Translations under genes and position numbers: made by a program
DNA from: Nitrospirota bacterium
GTDB lineage: Bacteria; Nitrospirota; Thermodesulfovibrionia; Thermodesulfovibrionales; Magnetobacteriaceae
Length of the DNA: 10,654 nucleotides
NCBI GenBank assembly: GCA_015233485.1
Contig: JADFXO010000108.1
Coordinates: forward strand, 1 to 10,654
Direction: 5' to 3'
Shown here: positions 8,224 through 10,654 of the stretch, one piece after another
Layout: each line of letters begins with the position of its first letter
How positions within the stretch are numbered: the stretch's first letter is position 1
Notes under the pieces: generated by a model
The model's database searches: none
Seen by the model: only the letters and a program-made list of their open reading frames with translations
What the model was told of the DNA's origin: nothing

Positions 8224-9336
8224 ATGCCAGATACGTGTTGGATAAAGGACGAGCACGGGAGATTTCAAGGTAGAAGGCCGGGGTGCAAAATGGAAAAGGC
8301 CGGTGTTATGGAGATATCCGATAACAAAACAACAGTGGACGGGGCCGCATCAGAGGCGAATCTTGAAAAAGAAGCGAAGGCAAGCGGCAAGTCCGTAGAG
8401 GATTACAAGAAAGAAAAAAGAGCGTTGGAAATACTTAAAAAACCTCGCTCCCAATGGACAGAGGAAGAGAAGGCATTTATGAAAGACTACGATACGCTTG
8501 AGGCGAATCCCACAGGAAACCCTGTTGACGCGGCGGTGGTTGCGTCACTGGGAACTGTGGCCGCCATTGTGAAATCTATTCTTGGCAACATAGCTTTAGA
8601 TGTATCACTGGATGCACTGACGAAATATGCTGAGGAGAAATTCCCCGGGTACGCACCGGGGGTTGGGATAGCGCTCGCCGCGCTAGCCTTAGGAGTGGTC
8701 AGAGGCAAATCACCTGAAGAGATAGCAAAGGCCGGGGAGACAATTAAAAAGGCAATGTTAGACGGCAAAATGAGAAGTAAACTTGGAGAAATGTTCGACG
8801 ATATAGCGACGAAGGGATATTATTCCAAGCCTGAAGAGCTAAAGAAAATAACGAAATCAATTACAGGAGATCTAAGCGCTGAACAGGCGGAGAAGTTGAA
8901 CCGTTTGGCTAAAAGGGCAGGTTCATCAACTACCTTCGACGGATATAAAACAGAGGCTACGTATGAAAAACTTGAGCATTCAATTATGGGACATGGCCCT
9001 GACGATGTTAAAAAAGGAATCAGCCAGGAAAGAGCAGCGCAAGGAGAGACAGTAAGGCCTAAGCACAGCCTTCCTGAGTCACAACGCCCTGATTTGCTAC
9101 AACAAGGCAAGACAAATGTGGCTCTGACAAAGGAGGATTATCAAAATATACCGAAGTATCGTGACGAGGCGATTAAATCCGGTAACGTTAAGTTCCAACC
9201 AATAACTGCGGATAAGGCTTCTGAATCGGTTGAGTACATAGTACCACAAAGAGATGGGGTTATACATATGATTTATAGAATCGACCCTGCTAACAAGAAA
9301 ATGACTTTTGTGACGATGTGGAAGGAAGGATACTAA
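8224..9336 (+). CDS. Putative toxin/effector with C-terminal BECR-type (PBECR-like) nuclease domain
   Basis: A 370-aa protein of unassigned family. The ATG follows AGGAG by 8 nt. Residues 1-22 (CWIKDEHGRFQG with C5 and C21) form a short head with no signal peptide. Residues 40-92 are charged and helical. Two hydrophobic helices lie at about 101-124 and 144-160 (rich in Ala, Val, Leu). Residues 160-295 are a charged helical and linker region. The last 75 residues form a compact domain: LTKEDYQNIPKYRDEAI (301-317), beta strands ending in VIHMIYRIDP (346-355), and a final strand TFVTMWKEGY. The 'LTxEDYxxIP ... TMWK' pattern resembles toxin domains of the Barnase-EndoU-ColicinE5/D-RelE fold found in phage-associated and polymorphic toxins. 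That call is recognition by eye and is not proven. A helical body with a small C-terminal nuclease, followed by a small AT-rich gene, fits a toxin-immunity pair. Alternative: a phage morphogenesis-linked effector. Confidence 0.62.
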   Translation: MPDTCWIKDEHGRFQGRRPGCKMEKAGVMEISDNKTTVDGAASEANLEKEAKASGKSVEDYKKEKRALEILKKPRSQWTEEEKAFMKDYDTLEANPTGNPVDAAVVASLGTVAAIVKSILGNIALDVSLDALTKYAEEKFPGYAPGVGIALAALALGVVRGKSPEEIAKAGETIKKAMLDGKMRSKLGEMFDDIATKGYYSKPEELKKITKSITGDLSAEQAEKLNRLAKRAGSSTTFDGYKTEATYEKLEHSIMGHGPDDVKKGISQERAAQGETVRPKHSLPESQRPDLLQQGKTNVALTKEDYQNIPKYRDEAIKSGNVKFQPITADKASESVEYIVPQRDGVIHMIYRIDPANKKMTFVTMWKEGY

Positions 9337-9399
9337 ATACAACTACCAGTATCTCAATAGATAAAAACAGGAGGTTACTAACGATAGAGAACAAACTAT

Positions 9400-9428
9400 G
9401 TCCGATAGTTAGTTTACTTGTGTATAAT
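9400..9428 (+). promoter_or_regulatory. Possible separate promoter for the immunity-like gene
   Basis: TATAAT lies at 9423-9428, with no good -35 at the expected spacing. A small hairpin (AACTA/TAGTT, 9394-9410) and an ACTAAC/GTTAGT inverted repeat (9377-9413) lie just upstream. The 125-bp gap after the toxin-like gene and this -10 suggest the immunity-like gene can be transcribed alone. An orphan AGGAGG at 9369-9374 has no start codon after it. Confidence 0.35.
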
Positions 9429-9461
9429 AAAACAAGTTATAAAAAAACAAGGAGGATAACA

Positions 9462-10058
9462 ATGATTTTTAATAAGAAGGCTATAGAGATATTTGGTATT
9501 AATTGTGGTGGAATGTCACTTAGGGAATATGAAGACTACTATGTTGGGGATACGTTTGGCAGTGCGTTAACTTTTATAAGTATTCAAATGGAGCCATCTC
9601 AAAGTGCGACAAGGTCGTTAAAGAAACTTGATATCAATTACTATGAGGGGGTAGGCAAAATATTTACCATAGACAAATATGGAGGCGATACTGTATTGGT
9701 ATTTGACTGTGGAATATACGCCTTCTCAATTCATAATAGACTTTCTAAGGGAATTGAGAGCGGCTCATATGTAAAGATGCGATTTTATCTGGTATTCGAT
9801 GAGGACCGCCATTGGCAGCTTAGAATAAATGGTGAACACCTTTCAAAGGTTATCCCCGGGATGGTTTACGACTGGAGATTGAAAGATATATTGATATGGG
9901 CAAGAGAGGGCGAAAAAGGAGAGAAATACTTTGAAAATCTGCCTGTTGCGTATGTATCTCCTAAAGGAGAGATATATAAAAGAATCAGAGGAACCAACGC
10001 ACGATATGACACTGGGGGTTATGATACCACTTATATTTTGATATGTGAGATGCTGTAA
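9462..10058 (+). CDS. Unrecognised 198-aa protein in the immunity-gene position
   Basis: I do not recognise the family. The protein has no signal peptide or TM segment and looks mostly beta-strand, with many aromatic residues (for example MRFYLVFDEDRHWQLRINGE mid-protein and DTTYILICEML at the end). This suits a small soluble protein. The ATG at 9462 has a strong Shine-Dalgarno (AAGGAGG, about 6 nt away). A GTG start at 9318 would overlap the toxin-like gene, but the duplicated copy at 10097 begins homology only at this ribosome site and ATG, which supports 9462. Base composition is clearly more AT-rich than the cyclases, a sign of separate origin. Its location straight after a putative toxin, the short length, and the truncated second copy downstream are the pattern of immunity genes in polymorphic toxin loci. 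The immunity role is inferred from context only. Confidence 0.7.
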   Translation: MIFNKKAIEIFGINCGGMSLREYEDYYVGDTFGSALTFISIQMEPSQSATRSLKKLDINYYEGVGKIFTIDKYGGDTVLVFDCGIYAFSIHNRLSKGIESGSYVKMRFYLVFDEDRHWQLRINGEHLSKVIPGMVYDWRLKDILIWAREGEKGEKYFENLPVAYVSPKGEIYKRIRGTNARYDTGGYDTTYILICEML

Positions 10059-10079
10059 TATCCAAAGACATTACCACAT

Positions 10080-10165
10080 AAACAAGGAGGATGACGATGA
10101 CTTTTAATAAGAAGGCTATAGAGATATTTGGTGTTAATTGCGGTATGTGGTCACTCAGAAAATAA
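10080..10165 (+). repeat. Partial duplication of the immunity-gene 5' end
   Basis: This segment matches 9445-9530 at a constant offset of 635 bp, with about 14 mismatches in 86 bases. It covers the ribosome site, the start codon and the first 22 codons, then similarity stops. Confidence 0.85.
10097..10165 (+). pseudogene. Truncated second copy of the immunity-like gene (22 codons)
   Basis: It reads MTFNKKAIEIFGVNCGMWSL then RK and stop, against MIFNKKAIEIFGINCGGMSL then RE in the intact gene. A strong AAGGAGG ribosome site is kept 6 nt upstream. The stop arises where TAT of the intact copy is TAA; a second TAA follows, and similarity ends there, so most of the gene is missing. It begins 38 bp after the intact gene and could still be translated as a 22-aa peptide. 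It is most simply a relic of a second immunity gene or of a failed cassette exchange. Confidence 0.8.
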
Positions 10166-10180
10166 TAAAAGAAAAGTAAG

Positions 10181-10202
10181 AGTAATAAAAGAGTAATAAA
10201 AG
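10181..10202 (+). repeat. Tandem 11-bp repeat
   Basis: AGTAATAAAAG occurs twice in perfect tandem, preceded by looser A/T-rich versions from about 10161. It lies between the broken immunity copy and the inverted repeat. It may be slippage-derived filler at a recombination junction. Confidence 0.7.
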
Positions 10203-10203
10203 T

Positions 10204-10256
10204 GACACATCCCAATTATTAACAATATGACTTCCAACGATTAAATGGGATGTGTC
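10204..10256. repeat. Perfect 11-bp inverted repeat (hairpin)
   Basis: GACACATCCCA (10204-10214) pairs perfectly with TGGGATGTGTC (10246-10256) around a 31-nt AT-rich loop. The downstream arm is followed by CCCTTTAGC, which is not a T-run, so a terminator is unlikely. It stands 12 bp before the cyclase-homologous fragment begins, so it may be a mobile-element end or a miniature element. Confidence 0.6.
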
Positions 10257-10531
10257 CCTTTAGCGACTAGTTCGCGGACGGCCTCAGGGGCAACCCGCAG
10301 CAATACCACGAGTTAATCGCAGGGATGTGCACGGTGGATGAGGAAAGGCTCGATATGTTCAGGCAATTTGAGGACGGCCTGAGTTTATACAAACAACGCC
10401 GCTGGGACGATGCACTGGAAGCCTTCAAACAATCCCTAAACAGCTCACCCGGCGACGGGCCAAGCAAGAAATACATAGAAGAGATTGAACGCCTTGAAAT
10501 GACCCCGCCGCCCGAAGACTGGACAGGTGCG

Positions 10532-10575
10532 TATTCCGGCGAAACCGACCATCTGTTCCGGTCATGTCGACCACC
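10532..10575. repeat. Two tandem 22-bp repeats, likely insertion-sequence end
   Basis: Two adjacent 22-mers (10532-10553, 10554-10575) share the pattern T-R-TTCCGG, 6-nt spacer, CGACCA-Y-C (R = A/G, Y = T/C). They start exactly where cyclase homology stops. Multiple short repeats with TTCCGG and GTCG(G)CCACC-like blocks are typical of the ends of IS21-family elements. I cannot see a transposase, so this is a tentative call. Confidence 0.45.
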
Positions 10576-10605
10576 TGAGAAATCGTCTTTACACTGGACA
10601 GAGTT

Positions 10606-10635
10606 ATCATACATTTACAGGTCGGATAGGGTCAA
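10606..10635 (-). promoter_or_regulatory. Leftward promoter-like sequence
   Basis: On the minus strand, TTGACC (10630-10635) and TATGAT (10606-10611) are separated by 18 bp, a good sigma-70 match. Further along is AGGTGG, then ATG at 10564-10566, which opens only about 10 codons before running antisense into the cyclase fragment. It may be the promoter end of a truncated mobile element. Confidence 0.45.
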
Positions 10636-10654
10636 CATTTTTCATCAATCCCAA

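Larger units (their letters stand above)
10269..10654 (+). pseudogene. 3' fragment of a CHASE2 cyclase gene (direct repeat, copy B) running into IS-like sequence
   Basis: Positions 10269-10532 repeat 7600-7863. The encoded tail is nearly the same (KQRRWDDALEAFKQSLNSSP against KQRRWDAALEAFKQCLNSAP in the intact gene), ending in PPPEDWTGA. The in-frame codon just before the homology is TAG (10268-10270). The TM, CHASE2 and cyclase parts are absent, so no functional cyclase is encoded. Homology ends at 10532, where the intact gene would finish in about five more codons. The reading frame instead stays open through unrelated sequence to the window edge. An internal ATG at 10325 lacks a good ribosome site. 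It is the relic of a third cyclase copy or of a tandem duplication. Confidence 0.82.

Noticed and set aside
9318..9461. GTG at 9318 as start of the immunity-like gene, overlapping the toxin-like gene
   Set aside because: The strong AAGGAGG before ATG 9462, and the start of homology with the second copy exactly at that ribosome site, favour 9462.
10267..10614. 115-aa minus-strand frame over the cyclase fragment
   Set aside because: Most of it is antisense to the cyclase tail, and a nearly identical frame exists opposite the intact copy at 7556-7807, so it reflects coding-strand bias.

Overview
The window looks like a chromosomal stretch of a Gram-negative bacterium of intermediate GC content. 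The CHASE2-cyclase architecture with a C-terminal TPR-like tail ending in a 'PPP-E-W' motif is one I associate with Nitrospirota and former Deltaproteobacteria; that placement is an inference from style and no marker gene confirms it. There are no rRNA or tRNA genes and no CRISPR array.

Left part (1-978): two minus-strand genes. The window edge cuts a ParD-type ribbon-helix-helix antitoxin (1-132), and next to it is a class I SAM-dependent methyltransferase (226-888). A short AT-rich divergent intergenic region with a TATAAT element precedes the main operon.

Centre (979-7877): two very large, paralogous, translationally coupled genes (ATGA overlap at 4437-4440). Both encode membrane-bound class III cyclases built as TM, CHASE2 sensor with a large insertion, three TMs, cyclase domain, long helical linker and TPR-like tail. 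The main observation is that their catalytic residues are degenerate in a complementary way. The first protein has lost both metal-binding aspartates (A670, H714) but keeps the adenine and transition-state residues (K710, D788, N791, R795). The second keeps both metal aspartates (D658, D702) but has lost the other set (P776, T779, E783). Neither should work as a homodimer. A heterodimer would have exactly one complete ATP site and one dead site, the layout of the C1/C2 pair of mammalian transmembrane adenylyl cyclases.

Right part (7878-10654): an accessory patch. After a 346-bp intergenic region with a rho-independent terminator comes a 370-aa protein that looks like a toxin with a C-terminal BECR-type (PBECR-like) nuclease domain. 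It is followed by an AT-rich 198-aa gene that sits in the immunity position, and then by a broken 22-codon copy of that gene's start. Beyond these lie a perfect 11-bp inverted repeat, a second copy of the last ~265 bp of the cyclase gene (about 93% identical to the intact copy), and an IS-end-like segment with tandem 22-bp repeats and a leftward promoter. The toxin module is therefore bracketed by direct repeats of the cyclase 3' end, which points to duplication, insertion and recombination.
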